Assembly (NCBI GenBank): GCA_002337145.1
Contig: DDFK01000003.1
Span: 62,001-126,000, forward strand
Source of the DNA: Chitinophagaceae bacterium UBA1930
Lineage (GTDB): Bacteria; Bacteroidota; Bacteroidia; Chitinophagales; Chitinophagaceae
Length of the DNA stretch: 64,000 nt
Reading direction: 5' to 3'
Within the stretch, counting starts at the first letter, position 1. Each line of letters begins with the position of its first letter. The notes below the pieces were generated by a model. The model saw only the letters and a list, made by a program, of their open reading frames with translations, did not search any database and was not told the DNA's origin. The position numbers and the translations under genes were made by a program. Shown here one piece after another: positions 8,596 to 17,578 of the stretch.

Positions 8596-8982
8596 TTAGT
8601 TCATCTTAAACGGCACAATCAATTCAAACGGAGGAATTTTTACAGTGAACTGTTGCCTGTTATTTTGGTTGAGCATGGTATAGTAGCCTTGCATCTTGCC
8701 CATTTCCGTACGCAGGTTGCACCCACTTACATACTGAAACTGCTCGCCTGGCTGTAGTATAGGCTGCGTGCCTACCACCCCCTCCCCTTCCACTTGACGC
8801 TGCTCGCTGTTGCTGTCGAAAATATCCCAGTTCCTATGCAACAACTGAACAGTAAAGCTATTATGGTTTTCGATGGTAATGCGGTAGGCAAACATATACT
8901 CATGGTTCTGCGGATTGCTATAATCCGCCTGATAAAAAGTTTCCACACTAATCTGTATGCCTTCAGAAATTTTAGTAACCAT
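8596..8982 (-). CDS. apaG: ApaG domain protein
   Basis: 128 residues, full-length ApaG: an immunoglobulin-like (fibronectin III) fold with the family segments FAYRITIENHNSFTVQLLHRNWDIFDS, VEGEGVVGTQPILQPGEQFQYVSG and MGKMQGYYTM. ApaG is historically linked to cobalt/magnesium tolerance and the same fold occurs as an F-box protein accessory domain; its biochemical role is unsettled. Cytoplasmic, no signal. It is divergent from the PBP2 gene. Confidence 0.92.
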   Translation of the reverse strand: MVTKISEGIQISVETFYQADYSNPQNHEYMFAYRITIENHNSFTVQLLHRNWDIFDSNSEQRQVEGEGVVGTQPILQPGEQFQYVSGCNLRTEMGKMQGYYTMLNQNNRQQFTVKIPPFELIVPFKMN

Positions 8983-9191
8983 AGTCTTTTGTTGCCCTAT
9001 AAAGGTAGCAGTTTCGGCATAACGAAATGAAGGATTTTTATGGAATGCACCAGCTTAAAAACCATCGGTCCGTTTTATTAAAACCGGGGCAGCAACAAGC
9101 AATACAAAACACTTCTCCATCTTCCTTAAAACCATAAGGCTGGTAGGCAACCTTTGTTCACAGCTATGAATAACTTTTTTGCAAAACATTA

Positions 9192-9222
9192 TTGTTTCAT
9201 CACATTTTAATTGTCAACTTTG
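9192..9222 (+). promoter_or_regulatory. Probable promoter of mrdA-rodA
   Basis: TTG at 9192-9194, a 20-bp spacer and CAACTTTG at 9215-9222, one base from the Bacteroidota TAnnTTTG element. It lies 45 bp upstream of the chosen ATG at 9267. Confidence 0.45.
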
Positions 9223-9266
9223 CAACACTACTAAGTACTTCACACTTCTTACTTCGTATTACATTT

Positions 9267-11366
9267 ATGCCGGTTTACAATCAAAGCAGGAGCAGGGTCA
9301 TACAAATTATTTTTATAGCCGTTTTCATCGTTATTATCGGACAGTTGATCAACCTTCAGGTGTTTTCTGGCAAGTACAAAATAATGGCGGACAATAATGC
9401 CATCTACAGGAAAGTTGTGTACCCCGACCGTGGAATTATTTACGACAGGAAGAAAAGGGCCGTACTCGAAAACATCATCATGTTCGACCTGGTTGTAACG
9501 CCCAATGAGGCCAAAGGCATTGATACCACTGCATTTTGCAGCCTGCTTAATATTGACACGGCCGATTACAAGAAAAGGATGCGTGACCTCATCTTCAAGA
9601 ACACCTCCGTAAAGCCAAGTGTTTTTGAGCCTTTGCTTACGCAAGAAATGTACTCTAAGCTCAACGAGAACCTGTACAAATTCCCCGGTTTTGTATTGCA
9701 GGAAAGAAGCGTTCGGAGCTACCCCTACAATGTAGGTGCCAACTGGCTTGGCTATATTGCCGAAGTAGATACCAGCTTTTTAAGGAAGCACAAAGAAGAA
9801 GGTTATGAAATGGGCGACTATGCTGGCTACACGGGCATTGAACGCAGCTATGAAAAAGTGCTCATGGGGCAACGGGGCATTAAGCGTTTGATACGCGACA
9901 ATAGAAGCCGCTTGCAGGGCTCGTACGAAAATGGCCTGTACGATACTGCAGCCATTGCCGGCAAAAGCCTTTACTCCAGCATAGATGTGGAACTGCAACA
10001 ATTGGGCGAAAAGCTAATGACCAATAAAGTAGGCAGTATTGTAGCCATCAATCCCAAAACGGGTGGCATCCTCTGTATGGTATCTGCCCCGAACTACAAC
10101 CCCAATTACCTTACAGGAAACCAGCGTAGAAAACATTTTTCCGAACTGTTTACCGACCCCCGCCTGCCATTGTACAACCGTACCATTAGTAGTAGGTACT
10201 CCCCTGGTTCCACCTTTAAAACACTGGTGGGCATTATTGGTTTGGCAGAAGGTGTGATTGACGAAAAGTTCACCGTTTCGTGCAGTGGTGCATATTATGG
10301 CTGCGGTACGGGCAAACCCAAATGCCTGGACCCAGGTACATTTAAACTGGAAGGTGCCATTGCCCATAGCTGCAATACCTATTTTGCCACCGTGTTCAGA
10401 AAAACATTGGACCAGCCACAATTTGGCAGTGCGGATAGTGGCCTGGCCGTATTCAACCAATATGCATCTTCTTTTGGCCTGGGCAATAAACTGGGTGTTG
10501 ACCTTCCGTCAGAAAACCGTGGCAACCTGCCCACGCCCAAATATTACAGGAAGATTTTTGGTAGCAGGTGGCAAACATGCAATATCATGTCAAATGCCAT
10601 TGGACAGGGAGAAGTGCAAACAACCATTGTACAATTGGCCAATGTAATGGCCACTATTGCCAATAAGGGCTATTATTATACGCCGCATTTAATTGATTCC
10701 ATTGAAGGTGGCGACGAGTTTCACCAGTTGGACAAATTCCATGAGAAGCATTATACCAAAGGTGTGGCAGATACGGTTTTTGATGCTGTGCAGGACGGGA
10801 TGCAGGGCGTAATGGATTATGGTACCGGTGCTGCGGTTAAAGTGCCTGGCGTAGTGGTTTGTGGCAAAACCGGAACGGTGGAAAACTATGCGAAAGTAAA
10901 CGGCAAGCAGGAGAAGCAAAAGAACCACTCCTTCTTTGGGGCTTTTGCACCAAGGGATAACCCGCAAATTGCCATTGCTGTAATATGCGAAAATGCAGGG
11001 TTCGGGGCTACATACTCGGGGCCTATTGCCAGCCTGTTAATCGAGAAATACTTAAAGGATTCCATTGTGAGCAAGGAAAGAAAGGACAAAGTGGAATCAA
11101 TGGCAAAGACAGACCTGATTCCGCCCCTAATGAAGAAGGAGCTTGCCAGGATGGATTCCATTAAACGTGCAAGGGAAAAACCGGTTGTAGAACCTGTTGA
11201 AGAAACGGATTCTACCAGTACAGAAGAGGATGTAAAGCCACAACAGGATATGCCGTCGGACAACCCGCCTGCAAAGGATTCCAATCAACCCAAAAAAGTA
11301 AATGCCGCAGCTATTTTGCCATTAACAGACGAAAAGAAAAACAATTCCAAAAAAACAAGACCCTGA
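9267..11366 (+). CDS. mrdA: Penicillin-binding protein 2 (cell-elongation transpeptidase)
   Basis: 699 residues: a short cytoplasmic N-terminus, one membrane anchor (about 12-30), a dimerisation/pedestal domain and a transpeptidase domain with S315-T-F-K318 (active serine), S368-C-N370 and K534-T-G. It cross-links peptidoglycan during side-wall elongation with RodA, whose gene follows after 5 bp. The C-terminal ~80 residues form a Lys/Glu/Pro-rich tail. Start at 9267 chosen because it places the anchor normally and lies downstream of the putative promoter; 25 upstream in-frame codons are rejected. Confidence 0.95.
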   Translation: MPVYNQSRSRVIQIIFIAVFIVIIGQLINLQVFSGKYKIMADNNAIYRKVVYPDRGIIYDRKKRAVLENIIMFDLVVTPNEAKGIDTTAFCSLLNIDTADYKKRMRDLIFKNTSVKPSVFEPLLTQEMYSKLNENLYKFPGFVLQERSVRSYPYNVGANWLGYIAEVDTSFLRKHKEEGYEMGDYAGYTGIERSYEKVLMGQRGIKRLIRDNRSRLQGSYENGLYDTAAIAGKSLYSSIDVELQQLGEKLMTNKVGSIVAINPKTGGILCMVSAPNYNPNYLTGNQRRKHFSELFTDPRLPLYNRTISSRYSPGSTFKTLVGIIGLAEGVIDEKFTVSCSGAYYGCGTGKPKCLDPGTFKLEGAIAHSCNTYFATVFRKTLDQPQFGSADSGLAVFNQYASSFGLGNKLGVDLPSENRGNLPTPKYYRKIFGSRWQTCNIMSNAIGQGEVQTTIVQLANVMATIANKGYYYTPHLIDSIEGGDEFHQLDKFHEKHYTKGVADTVFDAVQDGMQGVMDYGTGAAVKVPGVVVCGKTGTVENYAKVNGKQEKQKNHSFFGAFAPRDNPQIAIAVICENAGFGATYSGPIASLLIEKYLKDSIVSKERKDKVESMAKTDLIPPLMKKELARMDSIKRAREKPVVEPVEETDSTSTEEDVKPQQDMPSDNPPAKDSNQPKKVNAAAILPLTDEKKNNSKKTRP

Positions 11367-11371
11367 TAAAC

Positions 11372-12724
11372 ATGAACGCCCGTAACAACAATATATCTCA
11401 GGGAATTGACATGACAGTGATATTGCTGTATGCAATGCTGGTTACCATTGGCATACTCTGCATTTTCATGGTGGAGTACAAGCCAGGTGTAGACGTGTTC
11501 TCCTCTTTTCTCAACGGCAAGACATATTACAGCAAACAGCTATTGTTTACCGGCGTTTCCATTATCATAGCTACGTTTATTTTATTGGCCGACAGTAAAC
11601 TGTTTACTGCTTTTGCCAACCTCATGTATGCTTTTGGCATATTGCTGATGCTGGCAACATTTGCCATTGGTTCGGATATCAAGGGTTCAAAAAGCTGGAT
11701 AAGGCTTGGTGGAGGCTTTAACTTACAGCCCGCTGAGCTTTGCAAGATTTTTACCGCACTGGCACTGGCAAAATTTCTATCAAGACAAGAAACCGATTTC
11801 ACTAAAATAAAATCGCAAATAATTGCCGGAGCAATTGTGTTATTGCCGGCAATACTTGCACGCTTTCAGCACGAAACAGGGCTGGCAATGGTGTACACCT
11901 GCTTCTTTATTGCCATGTATAGGGAAGGCCTACCCGGAAAGATACTGGTAATAGGCATTTCATTTGCAGTGCTGGTAGTTGCCACGTTGATTGTGGAACC
12001 AAATGCACTGGCCATTACATTGACCATTATTGCGGCCTTGATTATCTATTTCCTGAAACGCCAAATAAAAAGGAACAAAAACATACTGGTATTGATTGTG
12101 AGCCTTTGGATGGTTTGTGTGGGCATACAGCGGTTTGCGGTTCCCTACATATTCAATAATGTTTTTGAATGCTACCAGAGCCAACGCATTTACAGTGCCG
12201 TAGGAAAGGACTATGATTGTAGCCAGAACAAGAATAGGAAATCGGACAGCAAAACGGCCGACAATAAAAAAGCTGCCTATAAACCCGATGATTACAACGT
12301 ACGCCAAAGCAAAATTGCCATTGGCTCTGGTGGGTTAATTGGCAAGGGCTTTTTAAAAGGCACGCAAACAAGGGGCAAATATGTACCTGAGCAGCGTACG
12401 GATTTTATTTTTACCTCGCTTGGCGAAGCTTTTGGTTTGGCAGGCTGCCTTAGCTTTTTGCTGATTTACCTGTTGCTGCTTTTTAGGGTGGTACGTATGG
12501 CCGAACGCCAACGCAGTACATTTAGCAGGGTATATGCCTATTGCGTGGCAAGCATCCTATTCTTTCATATTGCGGTGAATGTATGCATGACCATTGGCCT
12601 GTTTCCCATTATTGGTATTGCATTGCCATTAATGAGTTATGGCGGCTCTTCGTTGCTGACATTTACCATCCTTATTTTTATTTTGTTGAGGCTGGATGGC
12701 GACAGGCAAATGGTTTTACGTTAA
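11372..12724 (+). CDS. rodA: Rod shape-determining glycosyltransferase RodA
   Basis: 450-residue SEDS-family polytopic membrane protein, the peptidoglycan polymerase partner of PBP2. Landmarks: KSWIRLGGGFNLQPAELCKI early and QRTDFIFTSLGEAFGLAG plus GIALPLMSYGGSSLLT at the end. The loop around 270-310 is long and Lys/Asp rich (NKNRKSDSKTADNKKAAY). The gene is 5 bp after mrdA, so the two are translated from one message. mreBCD are not in the window. Confidence 0.94.
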   Translation: MNARNNNISQGIDMTVILLYAMLVTIGILCIFMVEYKPGVDVFSSFLNGKTYYSKQLLFTGVSIIIATFILLADSKLFTAFANLMYAFGILLMLATFAIGSDIKGSKSWIRLGGGFNLQPAELCKIFTALALAKFLSRQETDFTKIKSQIIAGAIVLLPAILARFQHETGLAMVYTCFFIAMYREGLPGKILVIGISFAVLVVATLIVEPNALAITLTIIAALIIYFLKRQIKRNKNILVLIVSLWMVCVGIQRFAVPYIFNNVFECYQSQRIYSAVGKDYDCSQNKNRKSDSKTADNKKAAYKPDDYNVRQSKIAIGSGGLIGKGFLKGTQTRGKYVPEQRTDFIFTSLGEAFGLAGCLSFLLIYLLLLFRVVRMAERQRSTFSRVYAYCVASILFFHIAVNVCMTIGLFPIIGIALPLMSYGGSSLLTFTILIFILLRLDGDRQMVLR

Positions 12725-12800
12725 GCCCTTTGCCCATTTCCCATATAGAGTATTCCTTTTATAGCAACAACATGCAATTGTTGATGAGTATTTTCGCTGT

Positions 12801-13538
12801 ATGAACATCATCCCACTTTCAGAAGGCAGTTTTACTATAGACAAAACCAAGATCTTTGTTCCGTTCGATATAGAAAAAGACGATTTGCAACAACGCCCAA
12901 TTGGCAGTTTATTGGTAGAAGTGCAACCATTTGTGGTGATTACTTCAAAAGATATTTTATTGATTGATACAGGGCTTGGATTTAGCATCAATGGCCAATT
13001 GCAGCTTCACCAGAACCTGAAAGCAAATGGCATACAGCCAGAGCAGGTAACCAAGGTATTGATGAGCCACTTGCATAAGGACCATGCTGGCGGCGTAAGC
13101 AAACGCGACAATATTGGCAACTATCATTTAAGCTGCCCCAATGCCATTTACTATGTTCAGCAAAAGGAATTTGAATTTGCCATGGAAACGGGTTACCCAT
13201 CGTACATGACAGACGAATTTGCTATACTTGGAAACAGTACCCAGGTGGCCTGGCTTGATGGGGATGGCCTGATAGACAATTACATAAAACATGAAGTCAC
13301 TTCGGCACATAGCCCCTTTCATCAGGTGTTCTGGATTGAAGAAAATGGGGAAGTACTATTTTTCGGTGGCGATGATGCACCCCAATTACAACAAATGAAA
13401 AGCAGGTTTGTGGCCAAGTACGATTTCAATGGCAAAAAGTGCATGGAACTACGCCAGCAATGGTGGGAGCAGGGAACAAGGGAAAACTGGAAATTCATGT
13501 TTTACCACGATATAAAAACGCCCGTATTCCCGCTATAA
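12801..13538 (+). CDS. Metallo-beta-lactamase-fold hydrolase
   Basis: 245 residues with the zinc motif SHLHKDHAGG, the downstream HSPFHQ and the GGDDAP metal ligand segment. No signal peptide, so cytoplasmic. The MBL fold covers lactonases, glyoxalase II and others, and the substrate cannot be assigned; overall layout (long N-terminal strand part, LLIDTGLG before the HxHxDH motif) resembles the AHL-lactonase/quorum-quenching-like branch only loosely. Lies 76 bp after rodA and converges with the sigma-factor operon. Confidence 0.85.
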   Translation: MNIIPLSEGSFTIDKTKIFVPFDIEKDDLQQRPIGSLLVEVQPFVVITSKDILLIDTGLGFSINGQLQLHQNLKANGIQPEQVTKVLMSHLHKDHAGGVSKRDNIGNYHLSCPNAIYYVQQKEFEFAMETGYPSYMTDEFAILGNSTQVAWLDGDGLIDNYIKHEVTSAHSPFHQVFWIEENGEVLFFGGDDAPQLQQMKSRFVAKYDFNGKKCMELRQQWWEQGTRENWKFMFYHDIKTPVFPL

Positions 13539-13547
13539 AGTCCCTAT

Positions 13548-13580
13548 AAAAAAAGAGGCCCGCCCTAAAAAGGGCTGGCC
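13548..13580 (-). terminator. Rho-independent terminator of the ECF sigma operon
   Basis: Stem 13557-13566 with 13571-13580 (one mismatch), tetraloop AAAA on the plus strand. On the minus strand the stem is followed by TCTTTTTTT, so it serves the minus-strand operon; on the plus strand no T-run follows. Confidence 0.8.
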
Positions 13581-13626
13581 GTTGCTAACCTATGAAAAAC
13601 ACCTCGTTAAATAAGGTTTATTAAAA

Positions 13627-14052
13627 TTATGGTTTGGTGGGCGGTGCTGCTGTTGCCGTCTTTTGCTGTTGCTGTCTTTGCTGCAGCCGCCTTTTCAATT
13701 CCTTTTTCAACTCTTCCCTAAACTCTGCATCAACTTTAAACACTTTATTTACCCTTATATCATCAACCAGTACCTTTTTAAACTCCGACTTGTATTTTTT
13801 CCGCACATTCAAGGCAGCCTCTTCAAAAACCAGTTCATCGTCTTTGTTGGCTTCCCTCACTTTTTTTATTTCATCGAAATAACTATTGTAAACGGGCCAA
13901 AATTTTTGGGCTTCTTCGCTGGTAAGTTTAAGCACCTGTGTGATGTAGGCAATTTTCAAAGCCTCTATCCTTTGCCCCTTATAAGGTGGCTGTGCATTGG
14001 CAAACAAGGCAAGCGTTGTTATAAAGGCAGTTAAAAGTATCAATTTTTTCAT
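13627..14052 (-). CDS. Periplasmic Spy/CpxP-like protein of the ECF sigma operon
   Basis: 141 residues with signal peptide MKKLILLTAFITTLALFANAQ. The mature part is highly charged and helical (YITQVLKLTSEEAQKFWPVYNSYFDEIKKVR ... LKKELKRRLQQRQQQQ), the pattern of LTxxEAxxFWPxY proteins often labelled sensor of ECF-type sigma factor in Bacteroidota and related in shape to Spy/CpxP chaperones. It is the last gene after the sigma factor and anti-sigma-like genes, 14 bp after the latter. Role inferred: envelope-stress sensing or chaperone. Confidence 0.8.
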   Translation of the reverse strand: MKKLILLTAFITTLALFANAQPPYKGQRIEALKIAYITQVLKLTSEEAQKFWPVYNSYFDEIKKVREANKDDELVFEEAALNVRKKYKSEFKKVLVDDIRVNKVFKVDAEFREELKKELKRRLQQRQQQQKTATAAPPTKP

Positions 14053-14065
14053 GTTCGTAAATTTA

Positions 14066-14767
14066 TCAAATACCCTTTTTACCGTTTTCAGCCGTTTCGG
14101 GTTGTTCCTTTAAATATTGTTGAATCTCTTCTTCCGTCATTCCTTCAAACAAACCAGTAGCTTCCTGCTCATCATTACTGGTATTTACAAAAGCATAACC
14201 GGTTGACGGTTCGCTTTCAAGGTATTGATTTATTTCGTCATCGCTGGACTTGGCAATTTCTTTTGTAATGTCCACTGTTTTTTTGCTCTTTAAAAAATGG
14301 ATGCCACCAGTTGCCAAAACACCTGCAAACACTGCTGCTACAGCATATCTCAGCCATTTCTTGCCACGGTTTATCGAAATGATTTTTGCAGTCTTTTTAT
14401 CAGTTGTATTAATGTTTAAGTTTTCGAAGTAATGTTCCGGTAAATAATAAACATTCTGTTTGCTGATGGTATTCAAAACAGGAGCAATACTTTCCAGTTC
14501 ATCGAAAACTTCATTAGGCAGTTTCTTTTGTCCTTTTATTTTATCCAGGATATTTTCTGCCAAATTCGTAAAATATCCGTTTGGGGTTGTGTACACATTG
14601 CTTTTTTCCGACGAAAAAAGCACCTGTGTTTTTGCCTTTGCAAGAATTATTTCGGCAAGGTCATCAAAGTAACCATTTGGCAACGTGTACACATTCCCAT
14701 TGCCTATATGGGCAACGGTGCTGCTTACCTCTAGCAATTCTATCAATATATCGTTTCTTTTTTCCAT
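14066..14767 (-). CDS. Single-pass membrane protein, probable anti-sigma factor with internal repeats
   Basis: 233 residues between the ECF sigma gene (36 bp) and the Spy-like gene. One membrane segment at about 138-158. The cytoplasmic N-terminus holds three copies of a NVYxxPxxYFxxLAExI unit (starting at residues 25, 57 and 105), and the periplasmic tail holds two copies of a DEINQYLESEP / EEIQQYLKEQP unit (177 and 213). No zinc-binding HxxxCxxC motif was seen, so it is not a classical ZAS anti-sigma factor. Position and topology make an anti-sigma role likely but unproven. Confidence 0.75.
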   Translation of the reverse strand: MEKRNDILIELLEVSSTVAHIGNGNVYTLPNGYFDDLAEIILAKAKTQVLFSSEKSNVYTTPNGYFTNLAENILDKIKGQKKLPNEVFDELESIAPVLNTISKQNVYYLPEHYFENLNINTTDKKTAKIISINRGKKWLRYAVAAVFAGVLATGGIHFLKSKKTVDITKEIAKSSDDEINQYLESEPSTGYAFVNTSNDEQEATGLFEGMTEEEIQQYLKEQPETAENGKKGI

Positions 14768-14802
14768 TATTCAGCTAATAGACAGTTTGCCGCCAAGTGG
14801 GT

Positions 14803-15348
14803 TTAATGATTAATGATAAAGTCTTCTATTTTCTTTGCTGCGTGATGGTAACTGGCTTTTAGTGCCCCTTCGCTGGTATCCAAAATACGGCTCATTTCTT
14901 CATAGGGCATTTCGTCAAAATAACGGAGATTAAATACAAGTCGCTGTTTTTCAGGCAAATGCTGAATTGCCAATTGCAGTTTCCACTCCAATTGGTTCGC
15001 ATCAAAACTCCTGTCGGCCTTAATTTTATTGCTTAATCCCGTTTCAACTTCACTTAAACTAATGGCAGCTTTGCGTTTTTGCTGCTCCAGAAAAGTAAGG
15101 CTTTCGTTGGTGGCTATCCTGTACAGCCAGGTGTACAACTGACTGTCCTCACGAAAGTTTTCGAGTCCGTTCCACACCTTGATAAACATATTCTGCAGAA
15201 CATCGTTTGCATCTTCATGCTCCACAACCATTCTACGTATATGCCAATACAGTTTTTCCTGGTATTTTTTAATAATGGCAGTAAATGCCCGTTCCTTTTC
15301 GGCAGGCACTTTGAATTGAAGCAACAATTCCTTATCGTCTATATTCAT
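14803..15348 (-). CDS. RNA polymerase ECF-type sigma factor
   Basis: 181 residues. Region 2 is clear (YQEKLYWHIRRMVVEHEDANDVLQNMFIKVWNGLENF ... LYTWLYRIATNESLTF), followed by a linker and region 4 (AIQHLPEKQRLVFNLRYFDEMPYEEMSRILDTSEGALKASYHHAAKKI) with its helix-turn-helix. First gene of a three-gene operon with a membrane anti-sigma-like protein and a Spy-like exported protein, so it probably responds to an envelope signal. The regulon cannot be told from the sequence. Confidence 0.93.
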   Translation of the reverse strand: MNIDDKELLLQFKVPAEKERAFTAIIKKYQEKLYWHIRRMVVEHEDANDVLQNMFIKVWNGLENFREDSQLYTWLYRIATNESLTFLEQQKRKAAISLSEVETGLSNKIKADRSFDANQLEWKLQLAIQHLPEKQRLVFNLRYFDEMPYEEMSRILDTSEGALKASYHHAAKKIEDFIINH

Positions 15349-15398
15349 GCAGCGAGGGGTTTAAAAGCATGTCTTTGATACAAACGAATATAGAACGT

Positions 15399-16490
15399 TT
15401 AATAAGGTCTGCCAAGCGTATCGCATGCAGCCTTCAATAATGAAGTGGCATCGTGACTATCCTGACCATGCTCCCACAGCATAATACCATTAGCGGTATT
15501 TTTTGCAAGTATGGCCTTTTTCTTAATGGTAGGCTGCCCGTTGTAGTATATTTTATAATTGGTAAACCCGGACTGCGTAACAACAGCACTGTCAGACTGG
15601 GAGCTTCCGCCCTGGCCCAGGATGCCGGCATAAGTCATGGTAGTGCCACTTTGGGTAATGCCACTAGGCCTGCCATAAGCAGGCAGCCCCAGTACCACTT
15701 TTGATGCGGGAATGCCCCTTGTAGTGATCCAGTAATTTAAACAGACAGTAGCTAAAGTGTAGTCGCTATGCTGCTTGTAGGGCACCGTGGTATTGAAATC
15801 GTCGTAAGCCATTATATTGAAGAAATCAACGTAGTTGCCTGTCCATAAGGTACTGTTAATGGCGTTTGTGTAACCGCCTACGTATTTGCCAGAAGTCAAT
15901 GCGGTACTTAAATAATATTTGGAACCCATATGGCAACTGTCGCTTAGCTCCTTCATTAAAGCGGTGTAGGTAATATCCGTACCATCTGAAGTGGAAGGGA
16001 ACTCCCAGTCCACATCTACGCCATCCAAACCATAGTTACGCACAATATCCATTACCTGTTTAATATAAGCCGTTCTGCCAGTCTGCGTAGCAGCCATTGC
16101 CTTCCAATCGGCTGCAGCACCATTCAGGCTGATAAAGACTTTTGCCCCGTTGTTCTTTGCTTTTGTTCTTACGGCTATAAGTGTGGCCGGCGAGGCAAGT
16201 GTAACACCACCCGTGGTATTAACCGAACCGAATGCATAGTTGATGACATTGCACATCCTGAATTTCTGGTCAGGAATAGCAGCCGGATCGCGGTAACTGG
16301 GAAAGTACCCTACCACATAAAAACCAAATGCAGGCGGTGGGGCAATGGTTAAAGTTGTTCCGCCCCCAGAACCCGTACCAGAACCACCACCGCCTGTATT
16401 ACTGCCAGCTACAGTGGTGCTTTTGCTGCAACCCTGTAGGTAAACAATACTGGCAAAACAAATTGTATATAGAAGTATATTTTTCATCAT
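15399..16490 (-). CDS. Glycoside hydrolase family 18 lipoprotein (chitinase-like)
   Basis: 363 residues. Lipoprotein signal with Cys21 (IVYLQGCSK), then a Gly/Ser linker (about 28-45), then a single GH18 TIM barrel. The catalytic D156-xx-D159-x-D161-x-E163 motif (LDGVDVDWEFP) is intact, as are VFISLNG, NIMAYDD and the C-terminal GIMLWEHGQD. It should cleave beta-1,4-GlcNAc polymers such as chitin or a glycan of similar linkage at the cell surface. Start: ATG at 16490 or 16487; both give the same signal. Monocistronic by context. Confidence 0.92.
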   Translation of the reverse strand: MMKNILLYTICFASIVYLQGCSKSTTVAGSNTGGGGSGTGSGGGTTLTIAPPPAFGFYVVGYFPSYRDPAAIPDQKFRMCNVINYAFGSVNTTGGVTLASPATLIAVRTKAKNNGAKVFISLNGAAADWKAMAATQTGRTAYIKQVMDIVRNYGLDGVDVDWEFPSTSDGTDITYTALMKELSDSCHMGSKYYLSTALTSGKYVGGYTNAINSTLWTGNYVDFFNIMAYDDFNTTVPYKQHSDYTLATVCLNYWITTRGIPASKVVLGLPAYGRPSGITQSGTTMTYAGILGQGGSSQSDSAVVTQSGFTNYKIYYNGQPTIKKKAILAKNTANGIMLWEHGQDSHDATSLLKAACDTLGRPY

Positions 16491-16503
16491 TTAGCTAACC
16501 ATT

Positions 16504-16533
16504 AAAAAGTACAATTCCGCTATTTGACTACAA
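16504..16533 (-). promoter_or_regulatory. Probable promoter of the GH18 gene
   Basis: On the minus strand: TTG (16533-16531), 19-bp spacer, TACTTTTT (16511-16504), matching TAnnTTTG except the last base. It lies 14 bp upstream of the first ATG. Confidence 0.5.
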
Positions 16534-16687
16534 TATATGCAGGAGTGTGCAATATTTTAAATAATTAATGCACTTTTTTACGAGATTTAAGCCCAATCCA
16601 ATAAAACTGGATTTTGACTTTTTAATCTACTACCATCATTTAGCACCTAAAACAGTTTCCTGCATCCTTCATTTTTACCGTTCATCA

Positions 16688-16770
16688 CAATTGTAATTTT
16701 TTCTCTTTTTGGATAAACCACATTAACATATTGATAATCATAGTGTTAATGGTTTTGTGTATTACAATTG
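16688..16770 (+). repeat. Nested inverted repeats (long imperfect stem-loop)
   Basis: Outer arms CAATTGTAAT (16688-16697) and ATTACAATTG (16761-16770) are perfect. Inner arms are AAACCA/TTAACA, interrupted by two bases, against TGTTAATGGTTT. It sits 35 bp upstream of the putative promoter of the small gene. Confidence 0.6.
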
Positions 16771-16804
16771 GTAACCTGCTACTAAAAAAAAGAAGGTACT
16801 TTGT

Positions 16805-16835
16805 TTTGCATAGTACCAAATAAATCCCATCTTTG
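16805..16835 (+). promoter_or_regulatory. Probable promoter of the small gene-PadR-PspC locus
   Basis: TTTG (16805-16808), 19-bp spacer, CATCTTTG (16828-16835), one base from TAnnTTTG. The next gene starts at 16918. Confidence 0.5.
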
Positions 16836-16917
16836 TGTTGTCAATGTGATAGTAGCTATTAAAACTGCAAAAACAAAGACCAATACCAATCATTCAAAAA
16901 ATTAAAATAAACGGATC

Positions 16918-17103
16918 ATGAAAACGCAACACAACAACCTGCTTACCGAGCTTAGCAAAACCGAAATAAGCAAACTGACCAGCCAAGTAAAAGAAACAGT
17001 AGCCATAGATGCTACCAACCATAAAACTGTTTTTAGTGCCGCCGATTTATGGAACATTCAAAGAACCACAAGGCCAAGGGTACAAAGAAGGCTTTTTGTA
17101 TAG
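16918..17103 (+). CDS. Small 61-residue protein upstream of PadR
   Basis: Hydrophilic 61-residue protein, MKTQHNNLLTELSKTEISKL..., with a polar helical N-terminal half and a basic C-terminus (DLWNIQRTTRPRVQRRLFV). No signal or membrane segment. No family recognised. The FSAADLWNIQR-type ending followed by Arg-rich residues looks like a conserved small-protein pattern, but this was not checked against a database. It lies 83 bp downstream of a promoter-like sequence and 89 bp before the PadR gene on the same strand. Confidence 0.6.
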   Translation: MKTQHNNLLTELSKTEISKLTSQVKETVAIDATNHKTVFSAADLWNIQRTTRPRVQRRLFV

Positions 17104-17192
17104 CCGCACCAAAACAAAAACTTGATGGTGCAACGCAAGCAAGGCACCGCCCAAAATAAACTTGCACATACAAAAACTTAAAAGCACAAACA

Positions 17193-17558
17193 ATGGACAT
17201 ACAAAACACACAGAGCCAAATGCGGAAAGGGGTATTAGAGTTTTGCATCCTATCCATTATCCGTAAAGGTGAAGTTTACCCGAGTGATATAGTGGAGAAA
17301 ATGAAAGCTGCCAACCTGCATATTTTGGAGGGCACATTGTACCCTTTGCTTACAAGACTAAAAAATGCAGGCTATTTAACCTACCGTTGGGTAGAAAGCA
17401 ATAGCGGCCCGCCACGCAAGTATTTTGTCATGACCGAAACAGGCCTCAACTTCTACAACGAACTGGAAAAAACCTGGAAAGAACTGGCCGATGCGGTACA
17501 TGCACTTACACAGGAACTCTACACCTCCAATCCTGATGAAAACCAAACTCAACTTTAA
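17193..17558 (+). CDS. PadR-family transcriptional regulator
   Basis: 121 residues. Winged-helix PadR domain: GVLEFCILSIIRKGEVYPSDIVEKMKAANL, LEGTLYPLLTRLKNAGYLTYRW, GPPRKYFVMTETG, then a short C-terminal dimerisation helix. Such short PadR proteins usually repress a neighbouring operon; here the gene is followed after 20 bp by a PspC-domain protein, the likely target and co-transcribed partner. The same PadR-PspC pair is frequent in Bacteroidota. Confidence 0.93.
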   Translation: MDIQNTQSQMRKGVLEFCILSIIRKGEVYPSDIVEKMKAANLHILEGTLYPLLTRLKNAGYLTYRWVESNSGPPRKYFVMTETGLNFYNELEKTWKELADAVHALTQELYTSNPDENQTQL

Positions 17559-17578
17559 CCAAAAAATTTGAACTGAAA

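Larger units (their letters stand above)
16491..16917. other. 427-bp divergent intergenic region
   Basis: A/T-rich spacer between the GH18 gene and the small-gene/PadR/PspC locus. It holds a putative promoter on each strand (listed) and a long imperfect stem-loop at 16688-16770. No open reading frame with a credible start was seen. Confidence 0.6.
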
